64,000 nt of DNA from Thecaphora thlaspeos. Taxonomy: Eukaryota > Basidiomycota > Ustilaginomycetes > Urocystidales > Glomosporiaceae. The position numbers were made by a program, and so were the translations under genes. The stretch lies in contig UWYS01000006.1 of NCBI GenBank assembly GCA_900291925.1, positions 1 through 64,000 of the forward strand, read 5' to 3'. This document shows, one piece after another, positions 45,224 to 55,996 of this stretch (positions are counted from its first letter, which is position 1; every line of letters starts with the position of its first letter). The notes under the pieces were generated by a model. It saw only the letters and a program-made list of their open reading frames with translations. It was not told the DNA's origin and did not search any database.

Positions 45224-48200
45224 ATGGCAAGCCGGCAAGATCCTGTTCAACAGTACCAGCAGCCATCCGCCTCCACCTCGCCCCTCTCCGTTGCATACAA
45301 GCCCATCGACGCGCCAGGGTCGTCCCCCTTGCAACGTCAGGCAAGCCCCTCGACCCCTCCACCTGCATCCCTCCTCTCCGATCTCCCCACGCCGCCGACA
45401 TCGCACGTAGACTTTCGCCCGCCCCACAACCCGGTCGTCTCGAAGTCTGCTGCATCACACCTCGACGGCCAGCAGAGCCGACTGGATGCCAGTCCGACCA
45501 CCCGCCTGACGCACAGCTCCTCGGCTCAGCGACGGCTCGCGGCACGCCACAGCAGCGACGTCGGTAGCGCAGCCATGCGACCAGGGCAACCCTTCAGCCC
45601 CACCTTGCACCGGTCGGCCAAGGTGTACGCCGTGACAAACGGAGTAGACCACGCTCGGAAGCCGTCGTTGGCCTCTTCTTCCGACGAGAGGAAGCAGGCC
45701 TTGCAGCAGGCCGAGCGTGCGCGCCAAATTTCGCGCGGCCGCACGCAGAGGTCTACCTCGTCGAGCCGATCCAGGACACCATCTCCGATACTTGGTGCCA
45801 GCATTGGACACCTCGACCCCGACTACGGCGATGATCGCGATGCATCGCTGTCGTCTCTGCGCGTCAAAGCGGAAGGCCAAGGTCCCTCTTCCATGGGTGA
45901 TGTAGACTCGCTCGGACGACTGTCGATGCCCGTCCTGGGACTCGGCCTCGGCGCTTCCAGGGAAGAGGTCGAGCTGCTCGTCTACGGCAGCAGCGGCAGC
46001 GTAACCCATCCTCCGAATCCTGCGTCAAGGGAAGGAAGATCGAGCGAGGACAGCCGGGAGGTCGAGCAGACTCTGCAGAGCCTCGCCAAGATGGGCCTCG
46101 AAGAGCCGGACAGAGACCGAAGCGCTACAGAGCGCGAGAGGGAGCTTGCGAGCATGGTCAAGGCCCTTGCGCACAAATGCGACATGCTCTCGCTGCAGAG
46201 GGATGGTGCCAGGGCCGAGCTGCAAAGCAACAGGCTCACCGCCCTGTCGATCCTCTCGTCGACAAAGACGGCACATGCACACGCTCTGGCCGCCGAGCGG
46301 ACGGCTCGCGATCGCCTCGACGCAGAGCTCGATGGCTGGAAGGCCCAGGCCAAGATGCTGCGCGCTCTTCGGAGCCGGGCTGAGGCGCGCGGACACACGG
46401 AACGTCGCGTCACTGACGGGCTCGACGCTGCTGGGGGCAGCAGCAGCAGCAGGACCGCCAATGCAGCGTGGGCCCCCATCAGCCGTCTCCCTGTATCAAG
46501 GTCAGACGACTCAATCGGTGGAGCGGCAGGGATAGTCCGCAACCCTTCCGAGGCAGTCTCCATCCACTCCCGGCCCTCATCCGCCAAGCAGCTACAGGGC
46601 GCGTTCGAGCCTAAGAGCCCCCACAAGGCGAGCCCGCACAACCGGCTAGCAGAGCCCTCGACGCCGGCCGGCGAAGAAGGTCGTGGTCGCGATCGCAACA
46701 AGGAGGGACTCGCCTTTGCCGCCCAGGTCGAGGCACGTGCGGAAGAGATCACAGGGCTGAGTATCTTCAACGGCATCATCGCCGACGGCGGCCTGGAGGA
46801 GTCGCCGATGTCGGCGGTCGTCCGCGAGAGGAACAAGCTAGCGACGGACAAGCGTTACCTAAAGACAAGGCTGCGGGATACGGAGGCCCAGGCTAGTCGC
46901 CTGGAGGCGGAGCTCATGTCCCTCCGGCCTTACCTCGTCGCTGGTGGGATCAAGCTCGCTGAGGCCGACCGCCTCACCACAGAGCCGGCTTCGCAGCGCA
47001 TGGTGTCCTCGACCGCGACGGCGACCGACGGCGCGATCACCGCTCCAGTGACGCCGAGCCGGTCCAGCGGCCGCAGGGACAAGAGTCGCAAGAAGCGGAC
47101 GGTGGCGATGGGAGACGCCGAGACGGAGCACCTCATGCTGGCGGCCAGGCGGCTGCGAGAGATGCGTAAGGCGGAGGACGTTGCCCTTGCCGCCACCGCA
47201 TCCGCTACCAAGTTCAAGGCTGTCGGCCAACCCATTCCGACCAATTCTGGCGAGGCGATCCTAAATGACAGCGCGTCGTCGATCTCCGTCCTGGCACCGG
47301 CGGCCGAGCTCACCACGAGCTCCATCGCCCAAGCGTCGCCCGTCAAGCGACAGGCATCGGAAGGCACCGACCGCGACCATCCTCTGATGATGGGATCGCC
47401 GCACTCGCCACTGACAAAGATGGGCGAGCGTCCGCCGAAGACGCCAAAGTCCAACAACAGCGTCCTGGCGACGCCGAAGCTGGCCGATCTTCCCCGTCAG
47501 AGCGAACAGAGCGAAGCATCGCGCCTGTCGGCAGATCCCGTCGACTCTGTTCGCGGCTCGCAACACAGGCGTTTCGAGAGCAGCGCCTCCGTGTCATCCT
47601 TCACCGGCATAGACGAACTGCTGCAGGCCGCCGAAACGCTGAACCCGGGGGCTGCTGCAGCGGCTCCTCTTCCTGCTGCTGCGCCCTCGCCTCGCATGTG
47701 CGTCTTACCAGAGCACGAGCCGGTGGCCTTCGCGAGCAGCGATCACCGTCCGCGATATGTGCGCGACTCCCCGCATGCCCACCATCCGCTTCCCCCTCAT
47801 ACGCTCCATCCCGTTCACACGCATACGCGGGAGTTGGACTACGACGGATACGGCTACTCGCAGCATCAGGCGGTGTCGAGCCCCATTCGGCTGCCCCACG
47901 AAAGCCCGAAGCGCCGCAGGGTTTCTTCGGCCGCGATCGACATCGAACCGTTCGGCTCGCCATTTATCTCCGACCGACAGTTGCGCGGACGCACAAACAC
48001 GGAAGGAGCGGACCTCTTTGGCCAGGTGCCGACCCAGATGTACCCGGACTATGCCAACAACGGCCCGCCGAGCGCCGGCGCGAGCCAAGCCCTCAGCGCG
48101 CTCGACCTGCTGGCGGACCAGGCCGCGGCGAGCCTGAACCCGAGCATGGGCAGCGACCGGTCTGGCGGCTACGACGGAGTCAGCCCGCTCGGTAGCCTCA

Positions 48201-49420
48201 GCAGCGACGACGAGGCCATGGTCATCAACGGCGACCCAGATTCGCGCTCCAAGCGTAGCAAGGGCGGCGCCGGCGCCGGCGGTGTCAAGGGCGGCTCGCG
48301 CAAGAGCCCGTCGCGGGGTGGTGGCGACAAAGTCAAGGGCAGCGGAAGCACCAACGGCGGCATCAGCGCTACCGACGCGAGCCAGGGGAGCAACAAGTCG
48401 ACAGGCGAGTCGCGCTCGTTTGGCGGCAACCAGAACTCAGAGAAGCGGCTGCCCTACGTCCGCTGGACGAACGAGGAAGACACCAAGCTGCGAGCGGCCA
48501 TCAAGGAGCATGGGCAGCGGTGGGAGCTCATCTCGCGCGCGGTCGGGACGCGCTCCTATCACCAGTGCCGACAGCGGTACCTGCTGATGAGGCGCAAAGA
48601 GGCGGCCGCGAAAGCACAGGCTGAAGCCGACGAAGCCGCCAACACGGGCGCGTTGGCGTCTGCATCCGACCAACAGTCGCAGGAGGAAGAGGGCGTAAAC
48701 GGTCGAGGTCCGCCCGCCTCTGCTTCGGTCTCGCGCAAGAAGAGCGGTCAACGTAGCCGAGCAAACGGCGGCGGTGGTGGAGGAAGGGGTAGCGCTAACG
48801 ACGAACGGTACGACGATCACGACGATGGCGGTATCAGTGACGACAGACCGCATGCGGGCGATATTACCGTTACGCCGCTGCACAAGTTCTCGATCGGGGC
48901 TCCTCCCCCTGGCGGCGGTGGTGGTGGGGGGAGCCTCCACAACGGAGGCTACTACCTCTACTCGCCTACCCCACGTCACAGCCAGATGGACTCGGTTGGC
49001 GGCGCGCACACGCGGTCACTCTCGCATCCGCACGGCGGAAGCTCATCGCATGTCCTCCCACCCATTGCATCTGGACCTGCACCACCTCACAGCCCCTACT
49101 CTTCGCACCACAGTACGACCCAGACGGCACGACGAACCTACTACCCCGCCTCGTCACCTCTGATCCCTGGATCGAGGCAGCTTCCCCCTCTAGGCGGACC
49201 GGCGGTACACAGCTACGCGACCTCCTCGCCTATCCAGCCGACTCACTTCCCCGGTTCACCGTTGCACCACCATAGACAGTTCATCGATGGTTCGCGCGGC
49301 GGAGGTGGCATTGGCAGTGGAATGTCGCCTCATACTGGAGGTGTCACTGATCCGACTCAAACGACACCGACGAACGCCTCCACAACGGCCAGGAGGATGG
49401 GAGCCGCACTCTACAGTTGA
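45224..49420 (+). CDS. Large Myb/SANT-domain protein
   Basis: Single exon, 1398 residues from the ATG at 45224; the frame is open upstream but lacks a nearer ATG. A single Myb/SANT repeat lies at about 1074-1125: LPYVRWTNEEDTKLRAAIKE, HGQRWELISRAVGTRSYHQC, RQRYLLMRRK, with the tryptophans of helices 1 and 3 present (a Tyr replaces the third position). A helical, probably coiled-coil region lies at about 340-420 (ERELASMVKALAHKCDMLSL onward) and again near 520-570. The rest is disordered Ser/Pro/Gly/His, and a KSRKKRT basic patch near 625 may be an NLS. It is probably a DNA- or chromatin-binding regulator; no specific orthologue is recognised. Confidence 0.75.
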   Translation: MASRQDPVQQYQQPSASTSPLSVAYKPIDAPGSSPLQRQASPSTPPPASLLSDLPTPPTSHVDFRPPHNPVVSKSAASHLDGQQSRLDASPTTRLTHSSSAQRRLAARHSSDVGSAAMRPGQPFSPTLHRSAKVYAVTNGVDHARKPSLASSSDERKQALQQAERARQISRGRTQRSTSSSRSRTPSPILGASIGHLDPDYGDDRDASLSSLRVKAEGQGPSSMGDVDSLGRLSMPVLGLGLGASREEVELLVYGSSGSVTHPPNPASREGRSSEDSREVEQTLQSLAKMGLEEPDRDRSATERERELASMVKALAHKCDMLSLQRDGARAELQSNRLTALSILSSTKTAHAHALAAERTARDRLDAELDGWKAQAKMLRALRSRAEARGHTERRVTDGLDAAGGSSSSRTANAAWAPISRLPVSRSDDSIGGAAGIVRNPSEAVSIHSRPSSAKQLQGAFEPKSPHKASPHNRLAEPSTPAGEEGRGRDRNKEGLAFAAQVEARAEEITGLSIFNGIIADGGLEESPMSAVVRERNKLATDKRYLKTRLRDTEAQASRLEAELMSLRPYLVAGGIKLAEADRLTTEPASQRMVSSTATATDGAITAPVTPSRSSGRRDKSRKKRTVAMGDAETEHLMLAARRLREMRKAEDVALAATASATKFKAVGQPIPTNSGEAILNDSASSISVLAPAAELTTSSIAQASPVKRQASEGTDRDHPLMMGSPHSPLTKMGERPPKTPKSNNSVLATPKLADLPRQSEQSEASRLSADPVDSVRGSQHRRFESSASVSSFTGIDELLQAAETLNPGAAAAAPLPAAAPSPRMCVLPEHEPVAFASSDHRPRYVRDSPHAHHPLPPHTLHPVHTHTRELDYDGYGYSQHQAVSSPIRLPHESPKRRRVSSAAIDIEPFGSPFISDRQLRGRTNTEGADLFGQVPTQMYPDYANNGPPSAGASQALSALDLLADQAAASLNPSMGSDRSGGYDGVSPLGSLSSDDEAMVINGDPDSRSKRSKGGAGAGGVKGGSRKSPSRGGGDKVKGSGSTNGGISATDASQGSNKSTGESRSFGGNQNSEKRLPYVRWTNEEDTKLRAAIKEHGQRWELISRAVGTRSYHQCRQRYLLMRRKEAAAKAQAEADEAANTGALASASDQQSQEEEGVNGRGPPASASVSRKKSGQRSRANGGGGGGRGSANDERYDDHDDGGISDDRPHAGDITVTPLHKFSIGAPPPGGGGGGGSLHNGGYYLYSPTPRHSQMDSVGGAHTRSLSHPHGGSSSHVLPPIASGPAPPHSPYSSHHSTTQTARRTYYPASSPLIPGSRQLPPLGGPAVHSYATSSPIQPTHFPGSPLHHHRQFIDGSRGGGGIGSGMSPHTGGVTDPTQTTPTNASTTARRMGAALYS

Positions 49421-50062
49421 GAAGCCGACGACGGACTCTTTGCTCGCACATCGCAAGCACACCCCTAGGCGGACCCTGTGCGCGGATCGGCATTTTCATC
49501 CAACGTCCCTCTTTCATCGTGCTTCTTTGAATACCGGAACAGGCAGCATACCTCTCTTGACCTCTCCCTTAGAATATCTCTAGCCCAACACCAACACCCG
49601 CGCACACAAGTTTTCCCCCCTTCTCGCTTCTGCTTCCACTACTGCTCCGCTCTGCAAATGTACCTTCTGACCCTTTCGGCCCTTTGATAAGTCTATACCG
49701 CCACTACTAGTCTTTCGTCTTCCCTTCGGACCCTCTTTCTCCATGCTGTCTAATCAGAACTTTGCCTACGTTCAACGACCAGCGCTCGCTCGTGTGTGTG
49801 TGTGTGGGGGGGGGGGCGTGTGCGTGCGTGCGCGTGTTCGTCTGCGTGGCTGAGTGATTCAGAGGTGACATTCTGGACGTTGTGATTCGTTGGTCGGTCC
49901 CTATGCTCCAGCCTTGCTGAAAAGGTAAGAAGATCGGTACAGTTTTGTCGCTCGGACAGAATCGGTCGGTCGCTCGCTCACCATCAGCATATGCCCATCC
50001 CATCACATCGCAATCCAACATCGCCATCCCCATTCGAACCTCGGTTCCGCCCGCCCGATCGC
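49421..50062. other. Convergent intergenic, GT/G run
   Basis: Between the Myb-like gene and the orphan gene. A GT run followed by a G10 run lies at about 49793-49816. No gene. Confidence 0.4.
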
Positions 50063-52021
50063 CTAGGAAAACAGGATCTTGCCCAGCAGGTCGCCCTCAA
50101 ACATCGAGTCAATGTGGCGCGGCTTGACGGCCCTGTAGACGTCGTCTACGACCTCGTTCGTCTCGGTTGCATCGGCCATGCCTCTCCTCTTGAGCTGGAC
50201 GAGGTGGTAGGCCAGCGGATCGCGCTTGCCGATCATGTCCAGCTCGGTCGCCAGGTCCTCTCGCAACTTCTTGTCGACGACGCGAATGGCGAGGTGCAGG
50301 AAGGCCATCCGCCTGCCCTTGATCGCCTCTGAGGGGCTTGAATGTACGCTCTCGACGAACGTGTCGAGGAGGTGCGGGGCGTCGCGGAAGAACATCTTCC
50401 CCTTGTCCCCATCGCCGTTGAAGTTGTCGCGCGACGATGGGCTCTTGCTCTCGCAGACCTCGCAGCAGAGGCACGCGAACCGGTCCGGCAGGATGGCCAG
50501 CAGGGCGTCAAGGTGGCAGCAGTCGTCATAGAGGTCGGCGATGGTGGCCTCGTAGATTGGATGGAGAAACTTCTGCGTCGGCGCGACGATGTTGTCGAGG
50601 CAGTGCGACCTCGCCAGCCAGGCAAACGTCGCCGCGGCCGCCTCGAGGCTATAGCGGCTTGATGGGTGCTCGAGCGCGTCCCTAGGTAGCTCCACTGTCG
50701 TCTGCTTCTTGATGCGGTACAGCAGCTCCACCTTGACTGACGTCATGGCCTTGAGCAGCGTGACGTAGATGGCCGTCGTTGGGCTCAGCTTGCGGACGGC
50801 GTTCATGTAGTCGTTGTCGTAGTTCCACACGCTGCGGTTGAGCAGGCGCAAGCACTCAAAGTAACAGCGGCGCTCGCCAAAGATGTAGTCGACCTCCTCC
50901 TTGTCCTGGGCGCTCTGCCTTTGTCTTCTGATGGATGACGACGACGCCGTGCTGGAGCCGTAGGGGAAGAGGTCGAAGCACTTGAAGATGTCGCCAATCT
51001 CGATCGATATCTCAAAATGCTGTAACGAGGCGTGCGCGTGCGGCTGGCCCGGCACCTTGGAACCGAAGAGGTGCTGCCAGTCAAAGCACCGGCACGCCAG
51101 GTCTTTGCGGAAGCGAATGCCGTTGTCGGCCACCAGCTGAACGTACGGACTGCACGCTGTCACCAGCTCTCGCAGGCGGCCGAGCTCGGGCATGCAGGTC
51201 GCCATCTCGGGCGAGATGAGCTCGTCGTCAGGCATCACGGCCCTGCTGAAGGCTCCGCAGATGTCGCGTCGCAAGTCGTCGTCGTCGCACTTGCTGACTG
51301 TGGAGCCTTTGCCGGGACAGGTCGGACAGCCAAAGCAGCTCGACGAGTGGGATAGCTGGGCGCGGCGCTGTCGGGCGATGTCTTGCGTAGGGTGTCGAGG
51401 AGGCTTCGACGACGACGGCGTCTTGCGAGTATCGACGACAATCTTGGGCTTGGTTCCTTTGCGTGTGGCGCGGCCGGTTTGGACGGCGCCGGAGGCTGGT
51501 TTGGCCTTCAGAGTCTCTGAGTTGTTGGATTGGGGCCAGTCGCTAGCGCCGAGCTGCTCTTCGCCAAAACGCCTCTCGTCGGCCTCGGCAGTGAGTGGCC
51601 AGTTGAGCTTGATGTGTCCGGCGAGCCTGTAGGCCCTGAGCAATATCGGAGACCACTTGGGCCAGCAGGGGGGCACGGGGAGCTCCCCCTCGGGCGGCTT
51701 CGGCGGTGAATCGATGGGCCTGGTGGTCAAGTGCACGTAGCTTTCTGCGCTGTGGCGGATGTCTTGCACCTGGCTGAAGGTTTCCTGGCGGGGAGCCAGT
51801 CTCAAGGCGATCTCGTAGCCGTCGGCGTCGTCCTCGTCAGAGCCCTCAGGCGACCTGACGAGGACACAAGTGCCCTCTTTCTGCACGAAGCCCGAGGAGG
51901 GAGGAAAGACGTCGTTCCACGGCACCAAACACTCGCCAGGGTCGTCCGGAGGCGGTAGGGCCGACTGTTTGTTCTGACCCCTAAGGATGGACTCGCAAAA
52001 GTTCATGGCGCGAGTGTACAT
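50063..52021 (-). CDS. Orphan 652-residue protein
   Basis: Single uninterrupted frame with good GC-ending codon use, start MYTRAMNFCESIL at 52021 (a second ATG lies five residues on). I recognise no domain. The middle (about 190-240) is basic and disordered, followed by CFGCPTC and a run of four Asp. The C-terminal half is helical with many Cys, including LDALLAILPDRFACLCCEVCE near residues 525-545, and a stretch LHPIYEATIADLYDDC. No signal peptide or membrane helix is apparent. Absence of introns and of any family resemblance suggests a lineage-specific gene; a role is unknown. Confidence 0.65.
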   Translation of the reverse strand: MYTRAMNFCESILRGQNKQSALPPPDDPGECLVPWNDVFPPSSGFVQKEGTCVLVRSPEGSDEDDADGYEIALRLAPRQETFSQVQDIRHSAESYVHLTTRPIDSPPKPPEGELPVPPCWPKWSPILLRAYRLAGHIKLNWPLTAEADERRFGEEQLGASDWPQSNNSETLKAKPASGAVQTGRATRKGTKPKIVVDTRKTPSSSKPPRHPTQDIARQRRAQLSHSSSCFGCPTCPGKGSTVSKCDDDDLRRDICGAFSRAVMPDDELISPEMATCMPELGRLRELVTACSPYVQLVADNGIRFRKDLACRCFDWQHLFGSKVPGQPHAHASLQHFEISIEIGDIFKCFDLFPYGSSTASSSSIRRQRQSAQDKEEVDYIFGERRCYFECLRLLNRSVWNYDNDYMNAVRKLSPTTAIYVTLLKAMTSVKVELLYRIKKQTTVELPRDALEHPSSRYSLEAAAATFAWLARSHCLDNIVAPTQKFLHPIYEATIADLYDDCCHLDALLAILPDRFACLCCEVCESKSPSSRDNFNGDGDKGKMFFRDAPHLLDTFVESVHSSPSEAIKGRRMAFLHLAIRVVDKKLREDLATELDMIGKRDPLAYHLVQLKRRGMADATETNEVVDDVYRAVKPRHIDSMFEGDLLGKILFS

Positions 52022-53286
52022 AGCAGCGGCGCATGGGGCGCGTGCGTGCGTGCGCGGCGACCACCAAGCTGTCGCTGGTCGTGGCCTGTTGTCGACTACG
52101 CGTCTCTCGACGAGACCGCTAGCGCCTGCTCGAAGAGACGTTGCGGATGACCTCGAATGGTTCCGGCGAACACTGTGGCGTGAGGCACTTAAAGGTGCAC
52201 GACCGAGGCGTCAGTACGGGTCGGATGGTACGAAACTCGTTCTGGACCGCACGGCGAGGCTGGGATGGACAAGGGATAAAAGAAGGCCGAGAGCCTGCAG
52301 CTCTACAAGGGTTGAGGGTGAGAGTCCATGGCTATTCCGCGCTCGATGAGGGAGACGTGGTGTGGCGCGAACGCCACTCCCTCGCAAGGCGCGGAGCGAT
52401 CACAACTGGCCGAGCGCGAGGATGGTCTGATTTCCTGCTATTTGGGTCAAAGGGCACCGCTGAGGCGGACTGGAAGGCGACAGGACGGTGAACGGCTCGG
52501 AAAGGGAGTGGTGGCAGCAGAGGCGGGATGGTGGACGACAGGGGAAAAGGTAGGCACTGAAAGCTCCAGCTGTGTTAAAGGCGGCCGCCCTGCCGTCCCC
52601 TTGGGTCTTGCATCACGGCGCGCCATGCCTTAGCCGCGCCACGTACAAGCGGGCGGAAAGGTGGGGGGAGGAGGGAAGGTGGCGCCAGCACGGCAGGGGC
52701 CGGTGCGCCAGGCCAGGCCAGCTCTGTGGCTCGATCTGTGCAAGCTGACTCACTGTGTCCCTCCGTGCTGAGTCGGGGCGCGCAGCGCCGCGCTGTGCTT
52801 CCCACTCGGCCACAGAAGGGGGACGAGCGGCGGGAGCGGAAGGGCCTTGAGCTTGCTCGCTGCTTTGCGGATGAGACTTCCCTCGCCGCTTGTCTGCCGT
52901 CAAAACGGTATCGACCGGCGGTCAAGAGGGCGGTATCCGCCGACCCCGAGCATCAAAGCCCATCCTTAGCTCCGCTCGGCGCAGCATACGTCTTGACACA
53001 AGAGGAGCGTGAGGTCTAGAACGTATCCATTGCGATTGATAGAGCGTCCACGGCGTATAAGTGAAGGCAGTAAGATAGTAGTCTGGTGTCAACGAACAGC
53101 GTCGCAAGACGGGGGCGCCGACCGGAGGGGCGGAATAGCACAAAAAAAGGGCGGGAAGGGCATCGGGGCCGTCGAGGTGGGTAAGGGCGACGCCACCATC
53201 CGCTGAAACAAAGGAAAGAGGGACCGGTCGATTGCCCTGTTGCACGTGGACGGACGGCAGCGGCGGAGGGCCGAGGTCACGTCCTC
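52022..53286. other. Intergenic, no gene seen
   Basis: 1.26 kb between two minus-strand genes. ORFs on both strands are Arg/Ala-rich and without protein character. No repeats of note. Confidence 0.4.
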
Positions 53287-54155
53287 CTAGAGGACAAAGG
53301 CACCGGCGGCGGCAATGGCGGCAGCACCAACGGCGAGGTTGACGAGCGACGCCGGGATATGAGCAGGGGCGGCGTCCACGGTGGCCTCGCCGTTGCGCAC
53401 AGCGGTGATCGAAGCCTCGATGGCCGCGAGGAAGCTCTGCGCGTGGGGAAAGACGTCGACGCCGAGCATTCCGGGTCAGCCTCGTTCAACACGCACCACA
53501 TCAACGGACCGACCGACTAAGGCCATGCCGTGCCATGCCGTCGAGAAGGTGACGGAACTCACCGACTGGAGCTCGGCCCTGGGCATGGTGAGCGTGGGGT
53601 AGTACTTGATGACCGACCCGGCGAGCTGGTCAGCGACGGCGGAGGGCTCGACGGCCTCGGGTCGGCGAGTGTAGCCACCGATGAGGTAGCTCATAAGCGA
53701 GTTCACTGAGCAGAACGGGCGGATAGCACGTCAAGGGGCAGATAAGATGGCGTCGGATCGGGGTCAGCGACGAGGGATCCAGAGCAGATGGAAACTTGAG
53801 ACACCCTTGACACCGGTGTTCGTTCGAGAAGCTGCGAGCGTCGCAGCGCGACAATCGAACATGTGAACTCACGGTCGTAAGGGGGAGTGCTGGTGGAGCT
53901 GTAGGTGCAGCCGCCGACCTGGTCAACGCCGTTGAGGACGGTGCAGACGCCCGACGACGATCCGCCCTCGGAGTCTCCGCCAGAGCTCATGGTGGAGCTC
54001 GACATCGAGGTGGGCGCGGCAGACGAGGCGCTCGACGACAAAGTGGGAGCGACAGCGCTGGAAGCGGATTGGACGGCCGAGGAAACGTCCTGAGCGAAGG
54101 CCGCGCCGGCAAGGAAGGCCACGAGGGCGACGGGGGCGAGGGTGAACTTGACCAT
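53287..54155 (-). CDS. Small Ser-rich secreted protein, probable GPI anchor
   Basis: Three exons (53873-54155, 53563-53705, 53287-53436) in agreeing phases give 191 residues. Signal peptide MVKFTLAPVALVAFLAGAAFA (21 residues, cut before Q) is clear, described here by its ends: it starts MVKF and ends AAFA. A Ser/Ala/Thr-rich stretch (25-72) likely O-mannosylated follows, then a short domain with two Cys (VCTVLNGVDQVGGCTYSS) and helices SLMSYLIGGYTRR and FLAAIEASITAVRNGE. The C-terminal 20 residues (ASLVNLAVGAAAIAAAGAFV) are hydrophobic after a small-residue region, the pattern of a GPI-addition signal. It is probably a cell-wall or plasma-membrane surface protein; role unknown. Confidence 0.75.
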
Positions 54156-54989
54156 GGTGAGAGTTTCGAGGAGAGGGGCGAGAGGAGAGGACGGGGTGTC
54201 GGTCTTGTTACGTGGCCGGAAGCGAGAGAGAGAAAGAGAGAAAGAGAGAGAGAGAGAAAGAAGGGCTCGAAGAGAAGGTGAAGCGAAAGGGACCGGACGA
54301 GGATGAAGGATGAGGATGGAGGTGCAAAGGGACAGGGCGAGGGGGAGACGGTGCCGCTTGTACACAGGGGGAGGTTCGCTTCCTCGAAGCGCAGGCAGTA
54401 AGTTATGACCTGTCGCAGCTCTGGCAGCCAGGAGGATCGACCGGCGCGCTGCCGTCAAACGTTCCTCCTCCATATCTCGGCAGGCGCCAGGCCATCGACT
54501 GAATTGTGGATACCAGCTCTGCTCTCTTACTTACAGGCCATGCGCCCTTCACAGCACACCTCTCCGGTGACCAGCTGTAACCAGGCGCGCCGTGCCGATT
54601 TCTCGACGTGAACCGTACCGTACAGACTTCGGTCGATGTCGGTGCTAAGAGAGGGGGAGAAGAGGCGGCACAAAGACGGCACAGACGCGATGGTCAAGTC
54701 GCGAGAGAGGAATTAACAAGGGGCGAGGGCGAGGGCGAGGGCGAGGGAGGACGGGGGCCTGAGCCCTGCCTGGCATCCTGGCCTGGCAGCTGGAAAGCCG
54801 GAGCAAAGAGGCCGACTCTGACGCACGGCACAAAGCACGGCACAAAGCACGGCGTGGTCGGACGGGCAAACCAACGATCCGCGCGCCCATGCAGGCCAAG
54901 AGGCCTAGCCTTGGATGCCTGCCTAACCTGCGCCGGCCTCTCCGCCTCTCGCCTGGGTCGGAGACGCATGCGATTGCCGTAGCTTTTGC
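54156..54989. other. Intergenic, simple repeats only
   Basis: Upstream region of the secreted-protein gene. An AGAGAA/GAGAG run (54226-54262), GAGGGC hexamers (54723-54748) and CACGGCACAAAG repeats (54824-54852) are visible. No gene. Confidence 0.45.
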
Positions 54990-55140
54990 GTGCTCTTGCA
55001 GACGCGTCTCGCTCGAGTAAACCACCTGCATTATTGCCTCCACATCAAGACGCGTCGACCGGGCAGGCAGTGATGCGTCTCGCGCGAGTAAACACACGGT
55101 TGGCCAGACGCATCGACCGCAGACGCGCCCGAATGATGCA
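54990..55140. repeat. Dispersed copy of the GACGCGTC-type repeat
   Basis: Two units in plus orientation: AGACGCGTCTCGCTCGAGTA at about 55000 and GATGCGTCTCGCGCGAGTAA at about 55075, each followed by an AGACGCGTCG or AGACGCATCG element. The linker GCCTCCACATCAAGACGCG is the reverse complement of the one in the 9.2-9.6 kb cluster, so these two belong to one subfamily. It is 45 kb from the main island. Confidence 0.8.
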
Positions 55141-55996
55141 TCAGCCGTGTCTTCGATGGCAAGCAGGCAAGCAAGGCAAGCGGGACGAAAAGCAGGAAAC
55201 ACATCGGGCGGGGCCGACGAAGCTCTGGCATCTCGCGTCGCTCTTGTCATCATCGTCGGCAGAACCCTTTTGGGTTGGCAGAATGCAGGGCTGGCCCTAG
55301 CCTGCCTGCCTGCCTGCCTGTCTGTCTTCTTCCGATCAACAGCCCCTCTTTCGGGGCAAGGCTGGACGCTAAGTCCGACGTTGACCCTCCCCTCCGATCT
55401 GTCGTACGGCTGTTACGTCGGTCTGCGCAATATGCATCCGTTTGAGAAGAAGGTGGCGTCGTGACACGCAGACTGAGCCAGAGAGTAGTAGTGTAATGAA
55501 GTTGTCGCACGGTCCTGCTCTTCTCTTACGTTTCCCCAAGTAACAAGTTGGTGGATATCCCGTCCCCATGCATCCGGACACCGACAACGGGCACAATTTT
55601 CCCGATCCTCGTTAGTCAGGCGTCGTACCGGTTCTCGAGCAACCCTGGGGGGATGGACTTCGACTTGTATTTGCGCTCTTCTCAAACTGCAGCCTTGGAA
55701 GCCATCTGGCTATACTACAATATCGTCGGGTAACTCTGTGGGGGAAGGGCGAAGAGCACAACTACGGAAAGCGATCTGTAACTATTAAGGAATGCAAAAC
55801 TGTGGGATGAACCTCAGGGCTTGCGGACGGGGGAGGGCTGTATCGAGTGCTATTTGTTACTTTTAAAGTTGAGGTGGGAATCATGTGAGTTGAATCGTTG
55901 GAGACAGTGGAGACAGGAGAGGGAGAAGGGATCCTTGATCGTGGTCATGCCGGCAGCGTTCACGGTAGCCTGCGCGGCGCGAGAGCGAGCTGGTGG
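55141..55996. other. Intergenic, no gene seen
   Basis: Between the dispersed repeat and the SNZ1 stop codon. TGCCTGCC repeats (55302-55322) are present. No gene. Confidence 0.4.
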
